From positions 1-11,075 of the forward strand of contig JAEZIE010000041.1 in NCBI GenBank assembly GCA_023416175.1: a stretch of 11,075 nt of DNA, given 5' to 3'. The position numbers and the translations under genes were made by a program. This DNA comes from Bacillota bacterium (lineage in GTDB: Bacteria > Bacillota > Clostridia > Christensenellales > CAG-138). Below, one piece after another: positions 6,791 through 11,075 of this stretch (position 1 is its first letter; every line of letters starts with the position of its first letter). The notes beneath the pieces were generated by a model. It was not told the origin of the DNA. It did not search any database and saw only the letters and a list, made by a program, of their open reading frames with translations.

Positions 6791-7163
6791 ACGCATTGCA
6801 AACGTTGTAAGTATCGCCATATTGATCGCATTATTTGTGTTCCCCAGCCAGTATCTTTGCGAGCTTTCCGATGAAATCGTCATGGTTTCGGAAAATACCG
6901 TGGATGCAGTCCACCGCGAGGACTGGGCAACGGCGCAGGACAACGTGCAGCAGCTTAACGCGCGTTTTCGGGAAACCAAGGACATCCTGCAGCTGTTTTT
7001 GCACCATGAGTCCGTCGAGCAGTTGGATTCAGATCTGCGGGCGGCACTGCAGCTCATCCATTCTAAAGATGAAGCGCAGACGCTGATGGAATTGGAGTTT
7101 ATCATCACCACCGCGAAGCATTTAAAATGCATTGAGGCGTTCAACTGGTCTACATTCATGTAA
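6783..7163 (+). CDS. DUF4363 family protein
   Basis: The 126-residue product starts MAKRIANVVSIAILIALFVF, one N-terminal membrane helix or uncleaved signal anchor (about 5-21), followed by an alpha-helical outside domain with regular charged heptads (35-115). DUF4363 genes commonly follow DUF421 genes in Clostridia; the biochemical role is unknown. The ATG at 6783 overlaps the preceding stop by 8 nt, with GGAG a few nt upstream. Its 3' end overlaps the convergent LysE gene by 8 nt. Confidence 0.75.
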   Translation: MAKRIANVVSIAILIALFVFPSQYLCELSDEIVMVSENTVDAVHREDWATAQDNVQQLNARFRETKDILQLFLHHESVEQLDSDLRAALQLIHSKDEAQTLMELEFIITTAKHLKCIEAFNWSTFM

Positions 7164-7821
7164 TTGAATCTTGCTCTTTCTCGCCCGCGTATGCGGGCTT
7201 TTTGATTGCTGTACGAATACCAAAGCCGATGAGCAGCAACCCAACCAGAACATTGAGCGTGTCCATGAGCGTTCCGCTTACAAACGCGCCAAGCGTTCCC
7301 CCTAGCGTGGCCACCAGCGTTAAAAACAGCAGCGTCGAAAGTACCGCCCCCGCTCCAAACAGGAACGCCTGGCTTTGTTCCAGTTGCTCCTCCCCCATTT
7401 TCGCCGCGAACACGCCAGCCCAGAACACGATGGTAAGCGGGCTTGACAATGTGAGTAGCAGGCCTTTTACAAAAGCGCTCCCAGCCTGAACGTTCGAAAG
7501 CCCAAGCTTGGGAAGGACGGATATCCCGAAGGCGCCCAATACCGTAATAAGTCCAAAGAGAATGAGCACGCCCGCGCCAACAAACTGCAGCGCGCGGCGA
7601 ACGCGTTTGTTCCGGTTGATAAAAGTACCCAGCCCAAATATGGCTGCAGCAATATAAACCGCGTCGATCAGTACCGCGCCCAATACCGCGCCTTCCGCCG
7701 CGAGAAAGCCTCCGCCCACTGCGGTCTGGAGTACCAGTACGAACACAGGCCCGATGCTCAGCTGCAGCAGCATGCCAAAACGCAATCCCTGCCATATAAG
7801 CACGCCCCTTGCTTTACGCAT
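7156..7821 (-). CDS. LysE/RhtB-family exporter
   Basis: This 221-residue protein has about six membrane helices, as in LysE-type exporters of amino acids or related small molecules. The opening motif LRFGMLLQLSIGPVFVLVLQTAVGGGF (split here as QLSIGPVF and VGGGF) is the conserved first helix and loop of the family. SSPLTIVFWAGVFA is the matching central motif. The cargo is unknown. I chose the ATG at 7821 because AAGGAG lies 7 nt upstream; a longer open frame to 8295 has no start signal and overlaps the divergent HD gene. The stop codon at 7156 sits within the last codons of the opposing DUF4363 gene. Confidence 0.87.
   Translation of the reverse strand: MRKARGVLIWQGLRFGMLLQLSIGPVFVLVLQTAVGGGFLAAEGAVLGAVLIDAVYIAAAIFGLGTFINRNKRVRRALQFVGAGVLILFGLITVLGAFGISVLPKLGLSNVQAGSAFVKGLLLTLSSPLTIVFWAGVFAAKMGEEQLEQSQAFLFGAGAVLSTLLFLTLVATLGGTLGAFVSGTLMDTLNVLVGLLLIGFGIRTAIKKPAYAGEKEQDSIT
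7183..7203 (+). terminator. Terminator of the DUF421-DUF4363 operon, inside the LysE gene
   Basis: A perfect 6-bp GC-rich stem, GCCCGC/GCGGGC with a GTAT loop, is followed by TTTTT. It starts 19 nt after the DUF4363 stop. The same bases encode the C-terminal residues of the LysE protein on the other strand. Confidence 0.8.
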
Positions 7822-7850
7822 TAACCTTCTCCTTATCATATATTCTGGCA

Positions 7851-7880
7851 AGTATACGCGAAACGGCGGCCGTTTGTAAA
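7851..7880 (-). promoter_or_regulatory. Promoter of the LysE gene with internal palindrome
   Basis: On the minus strand TTTACA (7880-7875) and TATACT (7856-7851) are separated by 18 nt, each 5 of 6 matches to consensus. The spacer contains a perfect inverted repeat, AAACGG-CGG-CCGTTT (7861-7875), a plausible repressor site. Confidence 0.65.
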
Positions 7881-7905
7881 GCCCAAAATGCAAGCGTCGA
7901 ACAGC

Positions 7906-7935
7906 TTGCGCATTGTGCGGGTTGAGCGGTATGAT
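7906..7935 (+). promoter_or_regulatory. Candidate promoter of the HD-domain gene
   Basis: TTGCGC (7906-7911) and TATGAT (7930-7935) are 18 nt apart. The -35 is weak and overlaps an inverted repeat, GCAAGC-N8-GCTTGC (7890-7909). The predicted leader to the ATG at 7978 is about 35 nt. Confidence 0.4.
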
Positions 7936-7977
7936 GAATGCAATTGATACCGTAACGCCGCTAAAGGAGGAAGACAC

Positions 7978-8475
7978 ATGACGGGAAAAGTCATTCATGC
8001 CATGATCGACTATTACGCGGGAGAGATTCACCGCATCAACCATTTTCTCAAGGTATATGCGCTTGCAAAAAGCATAGGCGAGTGCGAAGGGCTGCCGCTG
8101 GACGTGCAGCGGATACTCGAAATCGCAGCCATTACGCATGACATCGGAATCAAGCCAAGCGAAGAAAAGTATCAAAGCAATGCAGGCCCCTATCAGGAAC
8201 AGGAAGGGCCGCCCGTGGCACGAGAATTGCTTACAGGTTTGGGGATCGATGGTGCGGTCATCGAGCGAGTCTGCTATCTTATCGGCAGGCACCATACGTA
8301 CACCGGGATAGACGGGGCCGATTATCAGATTTTAATTGAAGCTGATTTTCTGGTCAATCTACATGAGGGCGAATGCGATTTTTCCACGATCAACTCCGTT
8401 CGGGAAAAGCTCTTTCGCACCGCCACAGGAATTCAGTATTTGGACAGAATGTTTCTAGCTGCAGCAAGCAAATAA
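7978..8475 (+). CDS. HD-domain metal-dependent phosphohydrolase-like protein
   Basis: The product is a 165-residue soluble protein of the HD superfamily, whose members hydrolyse phosphate esters, often of nucleotides. The metal ligands fit the family order: His22 (EIHRINHF), His54-Asp55 (ITHDIG), His105/106 (IGRHHTYTG) and a late Asp123 (EADFLVN). The length suits a stand-alone HD domain. Substrate is unknown. The ATG at 7978 follows AAAGGAGG with 7-8 nt spacing. It is a single gene, divergent from the LysE exporter and separated by a 156-nt intergenic region. Confidence 0.85.
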   Translation: MTGKVIHAMIDYYAGEIHRINHFLKVYALAKSIGECEGLPLDVQRILEIAAITHDIGIKPSEEKYQSNAGPYQEQEGPPVARELLTGLGIDGAVIERVCYLIGRHHTYTGIDGADYQILIEADFLVNLHEGECDFSTINSVREKLFRTATGIQYLDRMFLAAASK

Positions 8476-8575
8476 GTTCCATTTTATTCCAAGCGTTTCG
8501 CTAACAATACCGGTGAAAAACGGGTGTTTTGCCCATTTTCAGCGTCACTCCAGGGCTAAAAAGGAAACACGAAAA

Positions 8576-8604
8576 GTTCACGTTCGGTTCATGGGGCGTT
8601 CATG
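8576..8604 (+). promoter_or_regulatory. Three direct repeats at 11-bp spacing
   Basis: GTTCA begins at 8576, 8587 and 8598, exactly 11 nt apart, and each copy continues as CG, TG and TG. Tandem repeats one helical turn apart are the usual binding pattern of OmpR/PhoB-type response regulators. A -10-like TACACT (8614-8619) follows about 9 nt after the last repeat, the position at which such activators replace a -35 box. The regulator is not visible here. Confidence 0.45.
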
Positions 8605-8625
8605 AAAAGCAAGTACACTGTACTT

Positions 8626-8718
8626 GTCACCAAAGAGTTCACTGATGACACCCCCCAACCCACTGGAGCAACCGCCAGTGCCGCCCTCCGGACTTCCCCG
8701 CCGGAGGGCACTTTTTTT
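8626..8718 (+). ncRNA. Candidate small structured RNA of about 90 nt
   Basis: If the repeats at 8576-8604 activate transcription, the RNA would run from about 8626 to the terminator at 8718. It contains a CACTGG/CCAGTG hairpin (8661-8680, 8-nt loop) and the terminator stem. No good ribosome binding site or short coding frame is visible. I do not recognise a known family. The transcript is inferred. Confidence 0.3.
8683..8718 (+). terminator. Strong intrinsic terminator
   Basis: A perfect 9-bp GC-rich stem, GCCCTCCGG (8683-8691) with CCGGAGGGC (8701-8709), closes a 9-nt loop; after AC come seven T residues. It ends either the HD gene transcript or a separate small RNA. Confidence 0.9.
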
Positions 8719-8817
8719 AGAAATTTCGGTCGCCGCTCAAAAATTCCCGCCCGGGAAAGTGTTTCTCTATGCGGCTATAATAAACAGCTGTCCGCCTTTT
8801 ACCGCCTGAGATTTGAG

Positions 8818-8846
8818 TTGACTTCATGAATGCACTCCAGTATAAT
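8818..8846 (+). promoter_or_regulatory. Sigma-A promoter of rpsU
   Basis: TTGACT (8818-8823) and a perfect TATAAT (8841-8846) are separated by 17 nt. The expected start near 8853 gives a leader of about 75 nt. This is the strongest promoter in the window, as suits a ribosomal protein gene. Confidence 0.85.
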
Positions 8847-8927
8847 ATTTTTGTGTTGCGCGGCCATGCTGCACACACTGCAACTGTACGGCTGTAACGT
8901 TGCATCAGAGGGGAGGGATAAAGGAAA

Positions 8928-9098
8928 ATGGAAATCCGTGTTGGAGAAAACGAGTCTCTTGAGAGTGCTCTCAAACGGTTTAAGCGCAAGTGCGCCCGCT
9001 CCGGCGTTTTGGCGGAGGTTCGCAGGCGTGAGCATTATGAAAAGCCCAGCGTGAAGCGCAAAAAGAAAGCGGAAGCTGCAAGGAAGCGTAAATATTGA
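8928..9098 (+). CDS. rpsU: 30S ribosomal protein S21
   Basis: The product is a 56-residue, strongly basic protein of the small ribosomal subunit. The start MEIRVGENESLESALKRFKR and the middle CARSGVLAEVRRREHYEKPS are diagnostic of bS21; the tail is Lys/Arg-rich and ends in RKRKY. Length matches the family (about 55-70). The ATG at 8928 follows GGGGAGGG and AAGGAA. It is monocistronic, with a consensus promoter upstream and its own terminator at 9179-9204. It is too short for many gene callers. Confidence 0.96.
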   Translation: MEIRVGENESLESALKRFKRKCARSGVLAEVRRREHYEKPSVKRKKKAEAARKRKY

Positions 9099-9178
9099 GT
9101 TTATCTACCGATACCCTATTGAACTTCCCATATCCCCATTGCCGTACAGCGCAGTTGTAACACGATCCACGCATACAG

Positions 9179-9204
9179 CACCCGGTTATGCCGGGTGTTT
9201 TTTT
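9179..9204 (+). terminator. Terminator of rpsU
   Basis: A perfect 7-bp stem, CACCCGG (9179-9185) with CCGGGTG (9191-9197), is followed by seven T residues. It lies 80 nt after the rpsU stop codon. Confidence 0.9.
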
Positions 9205-9207
9205 ATG

Positions 9208-9245
9208 CCGCTGACAAAGTCCTCGGACTTTATCAGCGGGTTTTT
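9208..9245 (+). terminator. Second terminator-like hairpin
   Basis: A 15-nt arm (9208-9222) pairs with 9225-9239 with a single C-A mismatch, followed by GTTTTT. It is only 3 nt past the rpsU T-run. It may be a backup terminator or the first unit of the hairpin array that follows. Confidence 0.6.
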
Positions 9246-9412
9246 CTATTTCGCAAAAGTGGCATACACCACTTTTGCGAGGTTTTCCGTAGAGGGTTGA
9301 CGGAGCAACCCTCTACGCAGGGTGTCCCATCTGACGCGCATGTCGCCAGATGGGACAAATTATATGGATGCTCCTCAGTTTCTTGCGTATGCAGGGCGAC
9401 GGAGCGCCCTGC
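9208..9412. repeat. Array of five consecutive perfect or near-perfect hairpins
   Basis: Stems: A 9208-9222/9225-9239 (one mismatch); B 9251-9262/9269-9280 (12 bp); C 9288-9299/9306-9317 (12 bp); D 9323-9333/9347-9357 (11 bp); E 9391-9398/9405-9412 (8 bp). C and E have different stems but the same ACGGAG loop, flanked by G and C. Stems are unrelated in sequence, so this is not a tandem copy of one unit. It could be a dispersed palindromic element or a structured RNA; nothing here decides this. Confidence 0.75.
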
Positions 9413-9479
9413 TATGCAGATGCAGGTTGCGCCTCCCATTCCTGGGCGGAGAATATGTCTAGTTAAATTCGCTTTAGCT

Positions 9480-9533
9480 CCCCCTTACCTGTGTTTTTTG
9501 GCCCCTCTTGCACATATAGTTCAGGGAAGGGGG
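9480..9533. promoter_or_regulatory. Large inverted repeat at the ylmC promoter, with sigma-E-like -10
   Basis: CCCCCTTACCTG (9480-9491) pairs with CAGGGAAGGGGG (9522-9533), with one mismatch and a 30-nt loop. Inside the loop lies CATATAGT (9513-9520), which fits a sigma-E -10 box, with a poor -35 (GTTTTTT, 9493-9499) 13 nt before it. Family knowledge (ylmC/ymxH is sporulation-linked) makes this worth noting. Confidence 0.35.
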
Positions 9534-9565
9534 TGCGCCATGTGGGCCATGACAAGGAAAACATT

Positions 9566-9814
9566 GTGTCATTTACCGAACTCAAGTGCAAGGAAGTTAT
9601 CAATGTCTGCGACGGAGCCCGGTTGGGCCGGATATGCGATATCGAGCTGGAAATCTGCGATTGCAATGACCTCCGCTTGGTGGCCATCGTACTGCCCGGT
9701 CCATGCAAGTTTTTCGGTATCATCCGCAGCGAGGAGGAACTGGTAATCTCCTGCCATTGCATTAAAAAAATCGGTGAAGACGTCATCCTGGTGGATCTGC
9801 CGGTCAAGGAATAG
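9566..9814 (+). CDS. ylmC: YlmC/YmxH-family sporulation protein (PRC-barrel)
   Basis: This 82-residue, soluble protein folds as a PRC-barrel, and the family is conserved in spore formers; its molecular role is not established. The start SFTELKCKEVINVCDGARLG and the end CIKKIGEDVILVDLP match the family closely, as does PGPCKFFGI in the middle. It is unusually Cys-rich (six Cys). I chose GTG at 9566 because AAGGA lies about 7 nt upstream and the product then begins exactly as family members do; a longer open frame from 9491 is not supported. It is followed by nrdR after 72 nt, an order common in Clostridia. Confidence 0.88.
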   Translation: MSFTELKCKEVINVCDGARLGRICDIELEICDCNDLRLVAIVLPGPCKFFGIIRSEEELVISCHCIKKIGEDVILVDLPVKE

Positions 9815-9844
9815 CGAAATCGCTATACGGCAGCGGGGAACCTG

Positions 9845-9853
9845 TGCTATACT
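9845..9853 (+). promoter_or_regulatory. Candidate extended -10 promoter of nrdR
   Basis: TG-C-TATACT (9845-9853) is an extended -10 element about 33 nt upstream of the nrdR start. I see no good -35. A short palindrome TAGCGA-AA-TCGCTA (9812-9825) overlaps the ylmC stop codon just upstream. Confidence 0.45.
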
Positions 9854-9886
9854 CAACTTGAAAAATATGCACACGGAGGGACCCGT

Positions 9887-10342
9887 ATGAAATGCCGGTA
9901 CTGCGCCTGCCTGGAGAGCAAAGTGATAGACAGCCGCCCCACCGACGATGGCTCCGCCATACGCCGCCGTCGCGAATGCATGGCCTGCGGCAAACGGTTT
10001 ACCACGTATGAAAAAATCGAAGAGCTTCCCATCATGGTCATTAAAAAGGATGGCCGCCGGGAACCTTTTGACAGTGCAAAGATACTCACAGGGGTGCGTC
10101 GCGCATGCCAGAAGCGCCCCATATCCGCCGCCACGCAGGACAAGCTGGTGGAGGACGTGGTACGCGAGGTGTTTAACACTTTGGAGCAGGAAGTCCCCAC
10201 CGCCCGCATCGGGGAATTTGTGATGCAGCGCCTCAAGGAACTGGACGAAGTCGCCTACGTGCGCTTTGCATCCGTATACCGGCAGTTTAAGGATATTAAC
10301 ACATTCATGCAGGAGCTTGAGCTGCTGCTCAGGGAGAAATAA
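9887..10342 (+). CDS. nrdR: Transcriptional repressor NrdR
   Basis: The 151-residue product represses ribonucleotide reductase genes in response to ATP/dATP. Residues 3-34 form the zinc ribbon with Cys3, Cys6, Cys31 and Cys34 (CRYC ... CMAC). FTTYEKIEELPIMVIKKDGRREPFD leads into the ATP-cone domain (about 49-139), including the conserved VIKKDGRRE and a YVRFASVYRQF stretch at 124-134. Length is the family norm (about 150). The ATG at 9887 follows GGAGGG with 7 nt spacing. The next gene, pgeF, starts 2 nt after its stop codon, so the two are translationally coupled. No NrdR box is visible in the window. Confidence 0.96.
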   Translation: MKCRYCACLESKVIDSRPTDDGSAIRRRRECMACGKRFTTYEKIEELPIMVIKKDGRREPFDSAKILTGVRRACQKRPISAATQDKLVEDVVREVFNTLEQEVPTARIGEFVMQRLKELDEVAYVRFASVYRQFKDINTFMQELELLLREK

Positions 10343-10344
10343 GT

Positions 10345-11075
10345 TTGAAGGATATCGCCACCGCCCTTCTTCATATCCAAAGGGGCCATGTATACCGCGA
10401 ACAAAACGGCATCGGTTTTTTTACGCTGCCCGCGTTTACCAGTGCCGGGCTTGTGAACCATGGCTGCACCGCGCGCACAGGCGGCGTCAGCAAGCCACCT
10501 TATGACACATTGAATTTGAGCTTTACGCGGCCCGACGAAAAGTGGGAAGCCGTCATGGAAAACTACCGTTTGTTTGCAAAAAGCGCAGGCATCGTCTGGG
10601 AAAGCATGGTGATGGACAGCTTTGAGCACGGAACGACGGTGCTCGCTGTGGACGCTTCCCATGCGGGCGCGGGCTACTTAAAAGATCCACTCCCCCCCTG
10701 CGACGGCCTTATCACGGACGATCCGCGTATTGCGCTCATCACCGGCCATGCGGACTGCCTTCCGCTTTATCTTTTAGACCCCGAGCGCGGGTGTATTGGC
10801 CTGGCGCACGCCGGTTGGAAGGGCACGCTAGGGAAGATCGGCCTGAAGATGGCGCAACTGATGCAGCGGCGTTACGGCGCAAAACCCGAACGCATGCTTG
10901 CAGGCGTAGGTCCGGGGATATGCGCAAAATGCTTTGAGGTGGATGAAGAGTTGGGTCTTCGGTTTCAGGAGGGCTTTCCCGGCATCCCCTGCGTATTGCC
11001 CGGGAAAACCGGAAAGGCGCACATCGACCTTCCTTTGGCTGCAGCGGCTCAATTTGTTGAGGCCGGAATACTTCC
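10345..11075 (+). CDS. pgeF: Peptidoglycan editing factor PgeF / YlmD (multi-copper oxidase-like fold), cut by right edge
   Basis: The protein belongs to the YfiH/YlmD (DUF152) family. Members remove wrongly inserted L-serine from peptidoglycan precursors and have purine-nucleoside phosphorylase and adenosine deaminase activity. I translated 243 residues to the edge. The zinc and active-site residues are in place: His95 (FEHG), Cys138 (HADCLPLYL) and His155 (GLAHAGWKGT). TARTGGVSKPPYDTLNLSF (about 42-60) and AGVGPGICAKCFEVD (186-200) are family motifs. Full-length proteins have about 250-280 residues, so only the C-terminus is missing. The start is TTG at 10345, 2 nt after the nrdR stop, with AGGGAG 8 nt upstream; no in-frame ATG or better site is nearby. 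Confidence 0.9.
   Translation, partial: MKDIATALLHIQRGHVYREQNGIGFFTLPAFTSAGLVNHGCTARTGGVSKPPYDTLNLSFTRPDEKWEAVMENYRLFAKSAGIVWESMVMDSFEHGTTVLAVDASHAGAGYLKDPLPPCDGLITDDPRIALITGHADCLPLYLLDPERGCIGLAHAGWKGTLGKIGLKMAQLMQRRYGAKPERMLAGVGPGICAKCFEVDEELGLRFQEGFPGIPCVLPGKTGKAHIDLPLAAAAQFVEAGIL

Larger units (their letters stand above)
8476..8927 (+). other. Intergenic region with regulatory repeats, hairpins and two promoter-like elements
   Basis: This 452-nt stretch has no supported protein gene. It holds a weak hairpin after the HD gene (about 8511-8541, no T-run), three GTTCA repeats spaced by 11 nt, a 7-bp hairpin (8610-8626), a 6-bp hairpin (8661-8680), a strong terminator (8683-8718), a short TTCCCG/CGGGAA palindrome (8744-8757) and the rpsU promoter (8818-8846). 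Confidence 0.6.
9099..9565 (+). other. Intergenic region with a run of hairpins
   Basis: This 467-nt stretch between rpsU and ylmC has no supported protein gene. It contains the rpsU terminator, five consecutive near-perfect hairpins (9208-9412), a 7-bp hairpin AGTTAAA/TTTAGCT (9460-9478) and a 12-bp inverted repeat (9480-9533) at the ylmC promoter. Confidence 0.6.

Noticed and set aside
6491..7795. Long minus-strand open frame (434 codons)
   Set aside because: It covers DUF421, DUF4363 and LysE genes in the wrong frame, has Trp/Arg/Gly-rich low-quality content and no recognisable domain.
7822..8295. N-terminal extension of the LysE-family protein
   Set aside because: It lacks a ribosome binding site, overlaps the promoters and the HD gene, and the family motif begins just after the ATG at 7821.
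8587..8660. Fluoride riboswitch (crcB motif), because of a GATGAC near hairpins and a GGGG/CCCC pairing
   Set aside because: The conserved pseudoknot strand after the first helix and the tight spacing between the inner hairpin and the GATG stretch are missing, and the next gene is rpsU, which is not a fluoride target.
8602..8829. Open frame of 75 codons as a small protein or leader peptide
   Set aside because: It runs straight through the strong terminator at 8683-8718 and has only a weak GGGGCG upstream; codon content looks random after the terminator.
9208..9412. CRISPR array
   Set aside because: Stems differ from unit to unit, there is no constant repeat of 23-40 nt with even spacers, and no cas genes are present.

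Overview
The window looks like the chromosome of a fairly GC-rich, spore-forming member of the Bacillota (class Clostridia). The evidence is a YlmC/YmxH-family sporulation gene next to nrdR and pgeF, a DUF421/DUF4363 membrane pair, a SpoIID-like protein with peptidoglycan-binding repeats, consensus sigma-A promoters, strong GGAGG ribosome binding sites and many intrinsic terminators. I see no phage, IS, CRISPR or tRNA genes, and finer taxonomy cannot be read from the sequence alone.

Layout, left to right. (1) 1-1152, minus: a glycoside hydrolase family 1 enzyme cut by the left edge, divergent from (2) 1402-2601, plus, an OFA-type MFS transporter with a consensus promoter. (3) 2679-4325, plus: a protein with a small beta-sandwich-like N-terminus, a SpoIID-like core and two peptidoglycan-binding repeats. 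It converges on (4) a minus-strand pair, an amidase_3-SH3 protein (5825-5091) and a small, possibly GerQ-like protein (5062-4547). Between them lie two terminators and, between the terminators, a promoter-like sequence that could make a ~90-nt RNA. (5) 6059-7163, plus: overlapping DUF421 and DUF4363 genes, tail to tail with (6) a LysE-family exporter (7821-7156, minus). (7) 7978-8475, plus: an HD-domain hydrolase. (8) 8476-8927: no protein gene, but three 11-bp-spaced repeats, hairpins and a strong terminator. (9) 8928-9098: rpsU, encoding ribosomal protein S21. (10) 9099-9565: no protein gene, but a run of five near-perfect hairpins. (11) 9566 to the right edge, plus: ylmC/ymxH, nrdR and pgeF (cut by the edge).

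How the genes may work together. Regions 3 and 4 form a wall-active module in which no protein has a visible signal peptide. A mother-cell (coat-side) role in cortex handling or germination would explain that, by analogy with cwlJ-gerQ in Bacillus, but this is inference. The DUF421/DUF4363 pair may be a forespore membrane module. The ylmC-nrdR-pgeF block is ordinary housekeeping and sporulation content. The most unusual sequence is non-coding: the two putative small transcription units (about 4376-4500 and 8576-8718) and the hairpin array (9208-9412).
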